Below the pieces are notes generated by a model. It was not told the DNA's origin, made no database searches, and worked only from the letters and a program-made list of their open reading frames with translations. A stretch of 64,000 nt of DNA from JABDMH01 sp965223165 (GTDB lineage: Bacteria > Bacteroidota > Bacteroidia > Chitinophagales > Saprospiraceae): the NCBI GenBank assembly GCA_965223165.1, contig CBDCVQ010000007.1, forward strand, positions 434,001 through 498,000. Reading direction: 5' to 3'. A program made the position numbers and the translations under genes. This document shows, one piece after another, positions 37,601 through 45,988 of the stretch (position 1 is its first letter; each line of letters starts with the position of its first letter).

Positions 37601-37744
37601 CTCGGCATTGTCATCTTGTACCGTGCCGGTCAGCGTGGTGGTCTGCTGGGCCGTCACGAGTGATGTGCATAGCACAAGCAAAAATAGCCAGGTGGCACAT
37701 GGCCATGGTCGCACCTTGGCTCTTGATAAAATTGAAGTTTTCAT
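34652..37744 (-). CDS. SusC/RagA-type TonB-dependent transporter (second pair)
   Basis: This 1030-residue outer-membrane transporter has a signal peptide (about 1-32; WLFLLVLCTSLVTAQQ), a carboxypeptidase-regulatory-like domain (LTGTVQDDNAEPLIGVTILI), a TonB-box region (TTLDEVVVVGYGTQKKRDLT), a plug with EVLIVVDGLPGG and IYGSRAANGVVLITTKKG, and a barrel to the end (RTIRIGGKVNF). The frame opens at 37810, but the ATG at 37744 (MKTSILSRAK) starts the signal peptide. It differs clearly in sequence from the PUL SusC and has no neighbouring glycan enzymes. Confidence 0.92.
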   Translation of the reverse strand: MKTSILSRAKVRPWPCATWLFLLVLCTSLVTAQQTTTLTGTVQDDNAEPLIGVTILIKGTNTGTVTDFDGGFSLEAPQEAEVLVFSYTGYTTQEVIIGQQTSFAITLEPGATTLDEVVVVGYGTQKKRDLTGAIVSVQSEDFVKGANTSALQLLDGKASGVQVNQANSAPGGAVEIKIRGVNSINSSNEVLIVVDGLPGGSVTALSPDDIESIEVLKDASASAIYGSRAANGVVLITTKKGKQGQLEVSYNGYVGFQDVNERVDMLNGREYLTVLNDINVESGGGIIHSPEKIAAVGDGYDWQDIIFQNAITHNHQVSLQGGGNKSTYYVSLNYLDQEGVMIESGEKKYNARINYELKASDKFRMGLNLSTNRAATDVIKLGRGTNEGVGVLSAVLLFDPTIGPERNDEGYFDVNPLVAIENPMALIEGWDQANVRNTMYATTFGEYEILKGLKATVRLGAELENFRSDRYENDQFQIGRGLNGRATVRTNESSYWLVENLLSYEKTVGAHDFKILAGITFENFENRFVQTQASDFLSHVTGTNLLQSGNSETFNISSGKFINRLNSYLGRVNYAFRDKYILTASLRVDGTSRFSDKNKYAYFPSASIGWQISEEPFMANQDLFSNLKLRIGYGEIGNQGINNFETIQTFRAGSNAVLGGALQTGAIPARIPNEDLVWETTKELNVGLDFGLFDYRISGSVEYYSRNTFDQLFNQPVPFTTGFTGVRVNLGQVRNSGFDFAINTRNLTGNLTWETDLILSTVKNEVIELPEFAQRIIYGGFGFSGNYLIIQEGTPIASFYGYVQNGIFQTGDNIAESPQPNALPGHPIFNDTNGDGRITAEDKVILGDPFPDYIFGFNNRFGYKQFGLEIYLTGVQGVETFNNLVAESLYPINKERNHLAKNYLDRWTTSNPGAEFPSGVNYTSYSDGENKVNTFTVQDASFIRLKNITLTYDIPLEGSRAIKSASVYLSGENLFTITNGNFDGFDPAGNSDGPDGLDLDGNFSNASNQSATFTNYPVARTIRIGGKVNF

Positions 37745-38288
37745 ACCATAGTACATTTTAGTGTAGGTTGAAAAAGGAAAGGAAGGCGCTCGGCCAATGG
37801 TCGAATACACCTCTCAAGATTGTTGACGCCAGTTCTAGACGCGACTGTGCAAGACAAAGGGTTGATGAGCTTGCCCGATCTGGCCCTTCTTAAGATAGGA
37901 AAGATTGTGCTAAATCTACACTCGGCCATCTACACAAACGTCCCATCAGTCGGCATATTCCTCACGGCAGAAATAGTCCGGCATCTACAAAGTGGTACGA
38001 CCCATATCATTGGCGCTATCAATGGCCAAAGAATGGCTGCCAAGAGCCCTATTTTAGTATTTGAACATACTTAGGTCGACCGCTCCATGGCATTAATCTT
38101 GCTAGTATGCGTCAGGCGAGGAAAGGCCACACAGCCCAGCGCAGGGCTCGTCTGGCGTCCCCGCCAAACGCCATCGTTAGCTCGCTGTCACGCTACAGTC
38201 TTGATAATGCGATTGCCCTGTCACCGGCGCTCAAGCGCGCATTGCTTTGCTAATCATTGCCTAACTTGGGATATCCAGAAAAGCCAAC
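37745..38288. other. Divergent intergenic region between susC2 and the cyclase-ATPase gene
   Basis: No credible gene is seen. The right half (about 38020-38218) is a copy of a dispersed element also found at 47506-47795. The left part presumably holds the susC2 promoter; the PUL operator motif is absent. Confidence 0.45.
38020..38218 (+). repeat. Dispersed non-coding element, family 2, copy 1
   Basis: This stretch aligns to the reverse complement of 47506-47795. Shared landmarks in order are GGCCAAAGAAT, TTTTAGTA-TTGAACA, CTTGCTARTATG, GTCAGGCGAGGA, CCGCCAAACGCCATCG and ATGCGATTGCCC (38207-38218). The open frames do not correspond between the copies, so it is not coding. The left end is degenerate and lacks the terminal GGGCAATCGCAT. 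Confidence 0.65.
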
Positions 38289-40895
38289 ATGGACTCCTCG
38301 CGTCACCTGGCAGCTGTCATGTTCACAGACATTCAAGGCTACACCGCTCTCATGCAACAAGATGAGCGACGGGCCGTGGAAATGCGCGATGCCCACCGCC
38401 GGATTTTTAACACTGCTACGGAGTCCCATCAGGGCAAGATCCTCCAATATTATGGAGATGGCACCCTAAGTATATTTCACAGCGTCGTGGACGCCGTACG
38501 TTGCGCCATTGAAATGCAGGCGCAATTTCAGGGAGATCCCTTGGTGCCTGTGCGTATCGGAATCGATCTGGGAGACATCATCGTGCGGGAAGATGAAGTC
38601 ATCGGCGATGCGGTCAATCGAGCTGCGCGCATTGAGGCGTTGGCTGTACCCGGGTCTGTGCTCATCTCCGATCGGATACAGCGCGATCTCCAGAACCATC
38701 AAGGCATCAAAACCCAATCGCTTGGGACGCATTCGCTCAAGAATGTGCAACAACCGGTCGAAGTCTTTGCGATCGCAAATCCCGGTCTCGTCGTACCAAC
38801 GTTAGCGGGCCAGGCGACGGAAAGCCAGGGTCCCCGTAGGGGCCGCCTGCACAACTTCCCAAAACCGGCCACCCGCTTCTTCGGCCGGGACAAAGCGGTC
38901 GAGCAAATCAAACAGCAGCTGCAGAACCATCGCTTGGTTACATTGCGCGGACCCGGTGGATCGGGCAAGACGAGGTTGGCCGTGGAGAGTACCCGTCACC
39001 TAGCGGAGCAATTTGGAGATGGAATCTGGTTTGTACCCCTGGCACCCCTATCGAGCGCAGATCAGGTAGAAGCTGCCCTGGCTGAGGTCTTGGGAGTGAA
39101 TCCTGATCAAGGAGGAGAGATCGTACGCTCGGTCGCCCAGCGCATCCGGGACAAGAAGATGTTGATTGTACTGGACAACTGCGAGCACTTGATCGACGAC
39201 TGTGCACAGCTCACCAACACCCTGCTACAGGGCACACAGGCGCCTCATTTTCTCATCACCAGTCGCGAGGCACTCCACCTATCCGGAGAAGCCGTCTACA
39301 CCGTGCCTACCTTGCCGGTGCCGGAGACAACCGCGAATCTGTCAGCGATAAGGCAGTCACATGCCGTACAGCTGTTCTGCGATCGGGCCGCCCTGACCAA
39401 GGTTGACTTTGAACTAAATGAGGGCAATGCCCCTGTCATCTCATCCATCTGCAGGAAGCTGGAAGGGATCCCCTTGGCGTTGGAACTTGCCGCATCTCGC
39501 ACCCGAATGATGGACGTATCCTCGATCAGGGATCGATTGTCTAACCAGCTCAGCCTGCTCGCCGGTGGAGCCAGAGACCTCTCGCCGCATCAACAGACCC
39601 TCCGGGCCACGCTGGATTGGAGCTACCAACTCCTCAGCGAGCATGAACAGCTCCTGCTGGCCAGGTTGTCATGGTTTGCGGGCAGTTTTGACTTACAGGA
39701 CGCCGAGCACATTTGTGGTTATGCTCCGCTTTCCGCCCACGAAATCCTGGACCTCCTTACCCATCTCGTCGACAAGTCGCTCGTGATCATCCGGGAGATC
39801 CCCACCATGCATTATTATCTGCTCGCACCCGTCAAGCAGTACGCCCAGGAAAAGTTGACGCCGGCAGCCCAGCAGCAATTTACCGATCGCTATGCCAACT
39901 ACTACCTCACGATGGTCGAAAAGGTATATCGCGAGCGAATGGAAGCCAGCCGAAAATCTTGGCAGTGGCTACAACTGCAATTGTCCAATGTCCAAGAAGC
40001 CTTCGCATTGCTGGAAGGATCGCCGGACAAGCGGTTGCGACTAGCCAGCGCGCTCACGGAGCCTTTCTTTCTGCAGACCTATCCCAGCACCTGCGACAAA
40101 ATCCTGAATACCGCCCTTAGCCAATCGGCAGCGCAAAATGCGGATAGGGCAAGGGTACTCTTTGGACTGGGATTTATTCAGATCCTGCTGCAGTCCTTCA
40201 TTGAGGATCACGATATGACGGAAGGCCTGCGTCTGGCCCAACGATTGGAGGACAAACAATTAAAATTAGACCTGTACTGGGGCTATGGATTTCTCAAGAT
40301 CCTCATGCAAGAATGGGACGCTGCCCATGAGATACTTATGCAGGGTCTACAACTGGCCAAGGAAATGAATAATCCCTGGATGGAGGTCCGGTACCTCAAT
40401 CAGTTGGGCTGGTGGGCGGTACACCAACGCAAGCCAGAGCTGGTCGAGGACCAGGTAGGACCCAATCTGGAGAAAGCGACCTCCCTGGACAACATCTACG
40501 ACCTATCTGATGCCAATCACCTGGTTGCAGAAGTGGCATTTCTCAAGAAACAATATAATCAGGCAGAGAAGTATCACGCCAAAGCACTTGAGTTTATCCT
40601 GCCCCTCAATAGTGGCCTTCAGACGACCGTCTTCGTATTTAGCATAGCATTTTCCGTCAGCGGTCAGGGCAGGCACGAAAAGGGGCTGCGCCTTTATGCT
40701 AGCTGCATGCGCAATTTCAAAGACCTGGGGTTGGCAGTGCCGCCAGTAGACTACCTGCATTATGTGCTGGAGCAGACCATCCATCCCTCCGTCGCTGCTG
40801 TCGGTGAGCAACGTGCTCAAGAGCTGCATGTGGAGGGTGAAAACATGCGTTTTGAGGACGCCATTGAATATGCTTTGGATCTGGAAAGAGATTAG
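38289..40895 (+). CDS. Cyclase-domain, NB-ARC-like ATPase and TPR protein
   Basis: This 868-residue protein begins with a class III cyclase-like domain (about 1-165; VMFTDIQGYTALM, YYGDGTLSIF, GDAVNRAARIEA). The usual purine-contact Lys three residues before GDG is replaced by Gln (LQYYGDG), so activity or specificity is uncertain. An AAA/NB-ARC-type ATPase follows (about 200-500) with Walker A GPGGSGKTRLA, Walker B-like MLIVLDNCEHLIDDC and LITSREALHLSGE. The C-terminal 350 residues are TPR-like helices. The layout is like large LuxR/AfsR-type signal ATPases without a DNA-binding domain. A DUF6090-like gene starts 25 bp after its stop, so the two are likely an operon. Confidence 0.88.
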   Translation: MDSSRHLAAVMFTDIQGYTALMQQDERRAVEMRDAHRRIFNTATESHQGKILQYYGDGTLSIFHSVVDAVRCAIEMQAQFQGDPLVPVRIGIDLGDIIVREDEVIGDAVNRAARIEALAVPGSVLISDRIQRDLQNHQGIKTQSLGTHSLKNVQQPVEVFAIANPGLVVPTLAGQATESQGPRRGRLHNFPKPATRFFGRDKAVEQIKQQLQNHRLVTLRGPGGSGKTRLAVESTRHLAEQFGDGIWFVPLAPLSSADQVEAALAEVLGVNPDQGGEIVRSVAQRIRDKKMLIVLDNCEHLIDDCAQLTNTLLQGTQAPHFLITSREALHLSGEAVYTVPTLPVPETTANLSAIRQSHAVQLFCDRAALTKVDFELNEGNAPVISSICRKLEGIPLALELAASRTRMMDVSSIRDRLSNQLSLLAGGARDLSPHQQTLRATLDWSYQLLSEHEQLLLARLSWFAGSFDLQDAEHICGYAPLSAHEILDLLTHLVDKSLVIIREIPTMHYYLLAPVKQYAQEKLTPAAQQQFTDRYANYYLTMVEKVYRERMEASRKSWQWLQLQLSNVQEAFALLEGSPDKRLRLASALTEPFFLQTYPSTCDKILNTALSQSAAQNADRARVLFGLGFIQILLQSFIEDHDMTEGLRLAQRLEDKQLKLDLYWGYGFLKILMQEWDAAHEILMQGLQLAKEMNNPWMEVRYLNQLGWWAVHQRKPELVEDQVGPNLEKATSLDNIYDLSDANHLVAEVAFLKKQYNQAEKYHAKALEFILPLNSGLQTTVFVFSIAFSVSGQGRHEKGLRLYASCMRNFKDLGLAVPPVDYLHYVLEQTIHPSVAAVGEQRAQELHVEGENMRFEDAIEYALDLERD

Positions 40896-40920
40896 ATATT
40901 TTGAGCGGCAATCTTAAATC

Positions 40921-41709
40921 ATGCTATTATTCTTCAAAAATCTGAGACGGTCGATCATGGGTCCAAAATCGGTGGGAAAATACGCTTTGTACGCGGCGGG
41001 AGAAATATTGTTGGTGGTCATGGGCATCTTGATTGCCTTGCAAGTCAACACTTGGAATGAGGGCAACAAACGGCAAAAGGAAGAAATGGTGGTCCTGACT
41101 GAAATCGTCAAGAATCTTCGAGAAGATCTCAAAGATTTTGATAACAACCTGACCCACCTCAAGAACGTGATTGTCTGCTCGAGAAATCTAAGTCGTCACC
41201 TGAGCGACCAGTTGCCGTGGCACGACTCCCTGGCATATCACATTTTTTGTGCGGGCATGTTTCCCCACTTTTCTCCCAATATCAGCGGTTTTGAATTGCT
41301 CCAATCTAAAGGTTTGGAGATCATTAAGAATGATTCCGTTCGCCAGCGCATCTCCGCGCTATATGCCAACAACTATCCATATCTACACACGTGGGAAGAT
41401 GAACGCATCGAATACAACCTTCTACATATCAATAGACTCCGCAACAAATATCTGGGTTTGACGTCGCTCCATGCCGACGCCATGCCAGCATCTATTCGGC
41501 CTTCCGGGTTTCTCAATCTGGTGATCCAAACGGGAGGCATTCGCGCTTTAACAAATTATCCGAGCTTAATGCAGGACAAGGAATTACTCGGTGCACTCAA
41601 AGACGTGGAGGTACATGCAAAATTGTTATTGGAGATTCACACGATGACACATGATAACGTGCTCGAGATCATCTCCCAGATTGAACGAGAAATCGAGGTG
41701 CGATCTTGA
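40921..41709 (+). CDS. DUF6090-like single-pass membrane protein
   Basis: This 262-residue protein has one N-terminal membrane helix (about 22-45; YALYAAGEILLVVMGILIAL) directly followed by QVNTWNE, a motif shared by the two proteins at 45230 and 45989 in modified form (ALQLDNWNQ; AIDAYWD). The rest is predicted helical and extracytoplasmic. This pattern fits the DUF6090 group of Bacteroidota proteins, whose function is unknown. It is 25 bp downstream of the cyclase-ATPase gene, which suggests a functional link. Confidence 0.8.
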   Translation: MLLFFKNLRRSIMGPKSVGKYALYAAGEILLVVMGILIALQVNTWNEGNKRQKEEMVVLTEIVKNLREDLKDFDNNLTHLKNVIVCSRNLSRHLSDQLPWHDSLAYHIFCAGMFPHFSPNISGFELLQSKGLEIIKNDSVRQRISALYANNYPYLHTWEDERIEYNLLHINRLRNKYLGLTSLHADAMPASIRPSGFLNLVIQTGGIRALTNYPSLMQDKELLGALKDVEVHAKLLLEIHTMTHDNVLEIISQIEREIEVRS

Positions 41710-41856
41710 AAACCAAACCCCATTTTTTTGCCAGTATTTTTGATCGAAATTCCAATACGCACGTTGCCAGACTTACCAGTACATAGGTCGACGAGTTGGA
41801 TCTTCCAAAAAGATGTAATTTTCGGGGAGGGGATCCCGACGACCAATACGAATTAC

Positions 41857-41940
41857 ATGAATACCATCCGTATAGAGCGATGGTTAACGATTGGCGCCAC
41901 TTTTGGTGTGCTGGCCGACATCATTTTGCTACCGGCATAA
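41857..41940 (+). pseudogene. N-terminal remnant of a small membrane protein
   Basis: Twenty-seven codons encode MNTIRIERWLTIGATFGVLA and then DIILLPA before a TAA. This resembles the start of a common family of one-helix membrane proteins (MNxxKIERxLTIGAxFGVLxG), here ended early. It could also be a small membrane peptide. Confidence 0.3.
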
Positions 41941-41975
41941 GCCCAATCTTGAAGGGCAAAAAAAGATCATAACTT

Positions 41976-43280
41976 ATGAAAAAGATGTGCAAGGGGTTTT
42001 CGCGCCTCAGGATGCAAACGATTAAAGCGATTCTGATCTGTGTCATACTATTGACCTGCCTGAGTGGTCCGGGATACGCGCATAGCAACACCGGCCAATA
42101 CACCTTGGTCGTAGAAGGCTATGACTGGGGAGCGGCCGTCAGCAAAGTCATCCTACACCTGGCTGACGGGGTGCAGGAGGTGAATGCGGGTCACTATGAA
42201 GTGGCTGTGCGGCGCAGCTCAGCCTGCCTACCGGCAGACGCCCCGGATCGAGCAGGGACGCGGAGGGTGATCTATGCTTATGTCTCCGATGCTCAGGGAA
42301 ATCACGTGGAAAAAGGGGGATATGCCACCCTCATCTTAGAGGTCGGACCCTACTTGGGCATTGGAGCCCCGATCCAATTCTTCTTTCAGGGCGACTGCCG
42401 GGGCAACCAGTGGGTCGATTATGAAATGACCATCACCCATAGGGAGACACAGGAGGTTTGGGATACGGAGACCGACCGCATCATACCTCTCGTGGATGCG
42501 TTTGATCTCACCGGAAGATTCAAGTACAATGACAAAATCGAGCTCAGGTACGCTTCGTTCAAGCCCGAAAATCCGAGCGGCAAGGTGCCGCTTATCATCT
42601 GGTTGCACGGCGGTGGAGAGGGTGGCACTGATCCAAGCATAGTACTGCTAGCCAACCGAGCTGCCAACTATGCCTCGCCAAAAATCCAAGCTATTTTCGG
42701 AGGTGCACACGTACTCGCCCCGCAGAGTCCCACCTTCTGGATGCAAAATGCCGAGGGGGAGTATACTACGGGAGACGTGGAGGATATTTACCATGCGTCC
42801 CTGATGGCCCTTTTTGAACAGTACGTGGCAAACAATCCCGAGGTGGACCCAGAGCGCATCTACGTCGGTGGTTGCTCTAATGGTGGCTATATGAGCCAAA
42901 AATTATTATTGGAAAATCCGAATTATTTCGCTGCCTCGTTCCCCTCTGCCCTGGCGTATGACGCCGAATTTCTCACCGACGAACAAGTACGTATACTAGC
43001 GGACCAATCAATCTGGTATATCCACTCCAAAGATGATCCGGTCACAGTAGCGGACGGGACGGTCATACCTACCTACAAGAGATTGATGGACGCCGGCGCC
43101 AAGGATGTCCACCTGTCGCTATACGACCACGTGATAGATCTGTATGGATTGTATGGAGGTGAAGACTATCACTACCATGGACATTTCTCCTGGATCTACA
43201 GCCATCGCAATCACTGTACAAAGACCATTGACGGAAAGAAGATCTCTGTCATGGAATGGCTGGCGAGCAAGCGGAGGTAA
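41976..43280 (+). CDS. Secreted esterase, prolyl-oligopeptidase-like hydrolase with Ig-like N-terminal domain
   Basis: This 434-residue protein has a signal peptide (helix MQTIKAILICVILLTCLSG after MKKMCKGFSRLR). An Ig-like N-terminal domain follows (about 40-185; YTLVVEGYDWGAAVSKVILH), typical of a group of bacterial esterases. The hydrolase part contains the oxyanion segment IIWLHGGGEGG, nucleophile elbow VGGCSNGGYMS and a late acid and His (YIHSKDDPV; HGHFSWIY). It resembles poly(3-hydroxybutyrate)-depolymerase or acetyl-esterase-like enzymes; the substrate is not known. ATG 42012 inside the leader is another possible start. Confidence 0.86.
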   Translation: MKKMCKGFSRLRMQTIKAILICVILLTCLSGPGYAHSNTGQYTLVVEGYDWGAAVSKVILHLADGVQEVNAGHYEVAVRRSSACLPADAPDRAGTRRVIYAYVSDAQGNHVEKGGYATLILEVGPYLGIGAPIQFFFQGDCRGNQWVDYEMTITHRETQEVWDTETDRIIPLVDAFDLTGRFKYNDKIELRYASFKPENPSGKVPLIIWLHGGGEGGTDPSIVLLANRAANYASPKIQAIFGGAHVLAPQSPTFWMQNAEGEYTTGDVEDIYHASLMALFEQYVANNPEVDPERIYVGGCSNGGYMSQKLLLENPNYFAASFPSALAYDAEFLTDEQVRILADQSIWYIHSKDDPVTVADGTVIPTYKRLMDAGAKDVHLSLYDHVIDLYGLYGGEDYHYHGHFSWIYSHRNHCTKTIDGKKISVMEWLASKRR

Positions 43281-43308
43281 TTTGCGGTGAACTCAATACA
43301 GCTCAAGT

Positions 43309-43347
43309 AGGAGAGGGCATTCGTTGAGCATCCTCATACCCTCTCCT
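43309..43347 (+). terminator. Stem-loop after the esterase gene
   Basis: AGGAGAGGG (43309-43317) and CCCTCTCCT (43339-43347) form a perfect 9-bp stem with a 21-base loop, 28 bp after the stop codon. There is no T-run, so it may be an RNA-end-protecting hairpin and not a true intrinsic terminator. Confidence 0.4.
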
Positions 43348-43483
43348 CTCCCCGAATATTGTATCTTCCGCAAGAAGGCTCCTACCCTGCAAGGGTAATC
43401 TTTCCTGCACACTTCGAGCCACCTAATGGTGCTGCAAATCCGCTCCCCAGGCCACGTACTGTCGAATTGATACACTTAGAGCA

Positions 43484-45145
43484 ATGTCTAGGATCTTCAA
43501 AGATCTACAGCGGCGAAATGTGATTCGGGCAGCCATTGGCTATGTGGTCATCTCCTGGACTTTACTGCAGGTAGCATCTTTGGTATTCCCCCTCTTCGAC
43601 ATACCGCAATCCGCTCTCCGATTTGTCCTATACGTTCTGGGCATTGGTTTTCCCTTCTGGCTGCTTTTCGCTTATTTCTTTGAATGGACATCCGAAGGAC
43701 TCAAGAAGACCGATCGGACAGAAGTCGTGCGTGCCGATATGTTGAGGTCAAACCGTCGCCAGGACAGAATCATCATTGCCTTTCTATCGCTGGCTGTGGT
43801 GCTTCTGCTCGCGGATCGAATAATAAACTGGGATGGAGGGAATGCCGATATGGAGACGCGAGTGGCTGTCTTGCCCTTTGAAAACCAGACGGGAGATCCC
43901 TCCTTGGAATATCTCGCCGACGGTATGTCGCAGGAGATCTGTGATCGCCTCGCCAGTATGCAGGACTTGGTCACTATAGCTAGGCGAGCCTGCTTGCAGT
44001 ACAAGCACAGCGACAAGGATCCGATCGACATTGCGCAAGCATTGGAGGTCGGTTATTTGATCGAAGGCAACGTGAGAAAGGAGGGGGATGAAATCAGAAT
44101 CAGTACCCAATTGATCGATGGGCATGCAGGAGTGCAGGTGGCCGCTCAAAAATATGCGGGTACCATTGCAATGGGTGAGATCCTGCATACGATGGATCAG
44201 GCCGCCTTGCAGATTGCCGATAAGCTACACCTGACTTTGACGGACTCAGAGGTGGCCTCCGTCAAGAAGCGCTACACGCAAAATGGTCTGGCCTACGATG
44301 CGTTTCTCAAGGGTTGGATGCTGATCGAGTCTCTTCATGCCGACATCTATCCCTCCAAAGAAAAGCTCGACAGGGCAAAGACCTTTTTTGAAGAAGCCCA
44401 CCTCCTCGATTCGACCTTTGCCCTGGCTCACGCTGGCCTCTCGATGGTCGAGTCATTCTATATTTTCATCGGTGCCAACGTCGATTATGATTTAGAAGGT
44501 CGATCCCGAATGTGGGCGGATCGGGCATTGATGCTTGAGCCCGATTTGCCCGAAGGACACATGGCCCAAGCAGAACTGGCCTTTGTCACCGGCCAGGTAG
44601 AAAACGCCATCTCTGCCTACGAGGCAAGCCTGGCGCAAAAGCAGGAGAATCCAATTGGATGGTGTCACCTAAGTTTGGCCTGTCTGAGGGCCGAGAAATA
44701 CGATTCTGCGGTAAGCGCAGCCCATACAGCCATTGTCCAGCAACCCACCTATGTCTGGTCGCATTACACGTTGGGCCGGGCTCTTGAGTCCCAGCACCGT
44801 ATTGAGCAAGCCATCGATGCATACCGGTACGTGATCGGATTGGAGCCTAGCTGGCCCAACCCCTATCAGCGAGTCGGCAGTCTTCAGCTTGAACTCAAAC
44901 AATTTGACCAAGCCCTGGATACCTACCAGACCTTGCAGCAGATGAATCCCGACCGACCCTTGGTGGATGTAGCTTATGCTTACGCAGGCCTGGGCAAAAA
45001 AGAATTGGCCTTCGATCAACTGCAAAAAGTATTTGAAAAGGGCTTCCAAGCATTTGATGTCGTGGAGATGAGCCCCCACTTTGCGGAAATGAGAAACGAT
45101 GAAAGATTTCGATCACTGATCAAACAATATCAAGGGCATAAATAA
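43484..45145 (+). CDS. Membrane TolB-like/TPR regulator
   Basis: This 553-residue protein has three N-terminal membrane helices (about 13-35, 42-66 and 88-108; RAAIGYVVISWTLLQVASLV is the first). A TolB-like domain follows (about 115-245): VAVLPFENQTGDPSLEYLAD, GYLIEGNVRKEGDEI and TQLIDGHAGVQV. The rest is TPR repeats (about 265-550). It has the same TolB-TPR arrangement as the cyclase proteins upstream, but a membrane anchor replaces the cyclase. The N-terminus (FKDLQRRNVIRAAIGYVV) is characteristic of this widespread family. The function is unknown, probably scaffold-type signalling. It stands before two DUF6090-like genes. Confidence 0.87.
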   Translation: MSRIFKDLQRRNVIRAAIGYVVISWTLLQVASLVFPLFDIPQSALRFVLYVLGIGFPFWLLFAYFFEWTSEGLKKTDRTEVVRADMLRSNRRQDRIIIAFLSLAVVLLLADRIINWDGGNADMETRVAVLPFENQTGDPSLEYLADGMSQEICDRLASMQDLVTIARRACLQYKHSDKDPIDIAQALEVGYLIEGNVRKEGDEIRISTQLIDGHAGVQVAAQKYAGTIAMGEILHTMDQAALQIADKLHLTLTDSEVASVKKRYTQNGLAYDAFLKGWMLIESLHADIYPSKEKLDRAKTFFEEAHLLDSTFALAHAGLSMVESFYIFIGANVDYDLEGRSRMWADRALMLEPDLPEGHMAQAELAFVTGQVENAISAYEASLAQKQENPIGWCHLSLACLRAEKYDSAVSAAHTAIVQQPTYVWSHYTLGRALESQHRIEQAIDAYRYVIGLEPSWPNPYQRVGSLQLELKQFDQALDTYQTLQQMNPDRPLVDVAYAYAGLGKKELAFDQLQKVFEKGFQAFDVVEMSPHFAEMRNDERFRSLIKQYQGHK

Positions 45146-45229
45146 TGACCCCCCGATCCCGACGAGCTAAGACTGAGAAAGATCGACGCACACGATGCTA
45201 GCTAGATACCACACATTAGCAGAGAGAAA

Positions 45230-45961
45230 ATGAACCTGCCAGGCAAAATGTTATCCCCCGGAGAATGGCGACGCATCGCGATAGAAAGCATGGCCGTCGT
45301 CTTGTCCATTCTGTTGGCTTTTGCCATCGATGCCTACTGGGATCGCTATCAGGATCGATTGCGCGAAAGGCAACTCCTCGGTGATCTCCTGACAGATTTT
45401 CAGGAGAGTAGACCGGGCCTGGTGGCTCGAGTGGAGCTGGCGCAAAGGATGGCGAGAAACAATCGTCTTTTCGTCGATCGGATTTCGGCCCACCATGGAC
45501 AACACCCCCTGGCTATACCGGACTCGCTGGTCTTGGGGGCCCTTGGCGGACCCACCTATGAGCCCAACACCAATGCCCTGGATGCCGCCATGAACTCCGG
45601 AGAAATCGAGCTGATCAGCAACAAGGAGATAAGGGCCCAACTGGCCCACTGGAGTCGCCTCCTGCTCGATACCCGCGAGGATGAGATTGAAGTGCGCCGA
45701 CTCACCAACGAGCAATTAGTACCCACACTGGGCAAGGCGGTGGATCTTGGCCCCTATTACCCGGAGCTACTCACCTGGAGCCTTGGACAGCCCGTGACCG
45801 GACTCCCGGGTCAGGTTGAGTTTCGCCCAACACCGGAGATCTCCAGCCTGCTCAGCCTGAGAAATTTCTATATGCAATTTGCTGCCGATGATCTGGCCGA
45901 CCTCCTGGAAGCACTGGATCAGATGGTTGCCATGCTCGTACAGGATGCCCCACATGAATGA
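45230..45961 (+). CDS. DUF6090-like single-pass membrane protein
   Basis: This 243-residue protein has one N-terminal helix (about 18-35; AIESMAVVLSILLAFAIDAY) followed by a charged segment and a helical domain. Its helix and the following AYWDRYQDRLRERQLLGDL parallel the two other DUF6090-like proteins, and a segment NTNALDAAMNSGEIELISN corresponds to NSALEALISSGGLRLIQD in the next protein. It follows the TolB-TPR gene by 84 bp. No catalytic motif is visible. Confidence 0.78.
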   Translation: MNLPGKMLSPGEWRRIAIESMAVVLSILLAFAIDAYWDRYQDRLRERQLLGDLLTDFQESRPGLVARVELAQRMARNNRLFVDRISAHHGQHPLAIPDSLVLGALGGPTYEPNTNALDAAMNSGEIELISNKEIRAQLAHWSRLLLDTREDEIEVRRLTNEQLVPTLGKAVDLGPYYPELLTWSLGQPVTGLPGQVEFRPTPEISSLLSLRNFYMQFAADDLADLLEALDQMVAMLVQDAPHE

Positions 45962-45988
45962 CCATGATACCTGAAAAGACCGACCACG

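Noticed and set aside
37820..38074. 84-residue open frame upstream of the cyclase-ATPase gene
   Set aside because: Its 3' third lies in the dispersed element, and the frame is not kept in the other copy; no family is recognised.
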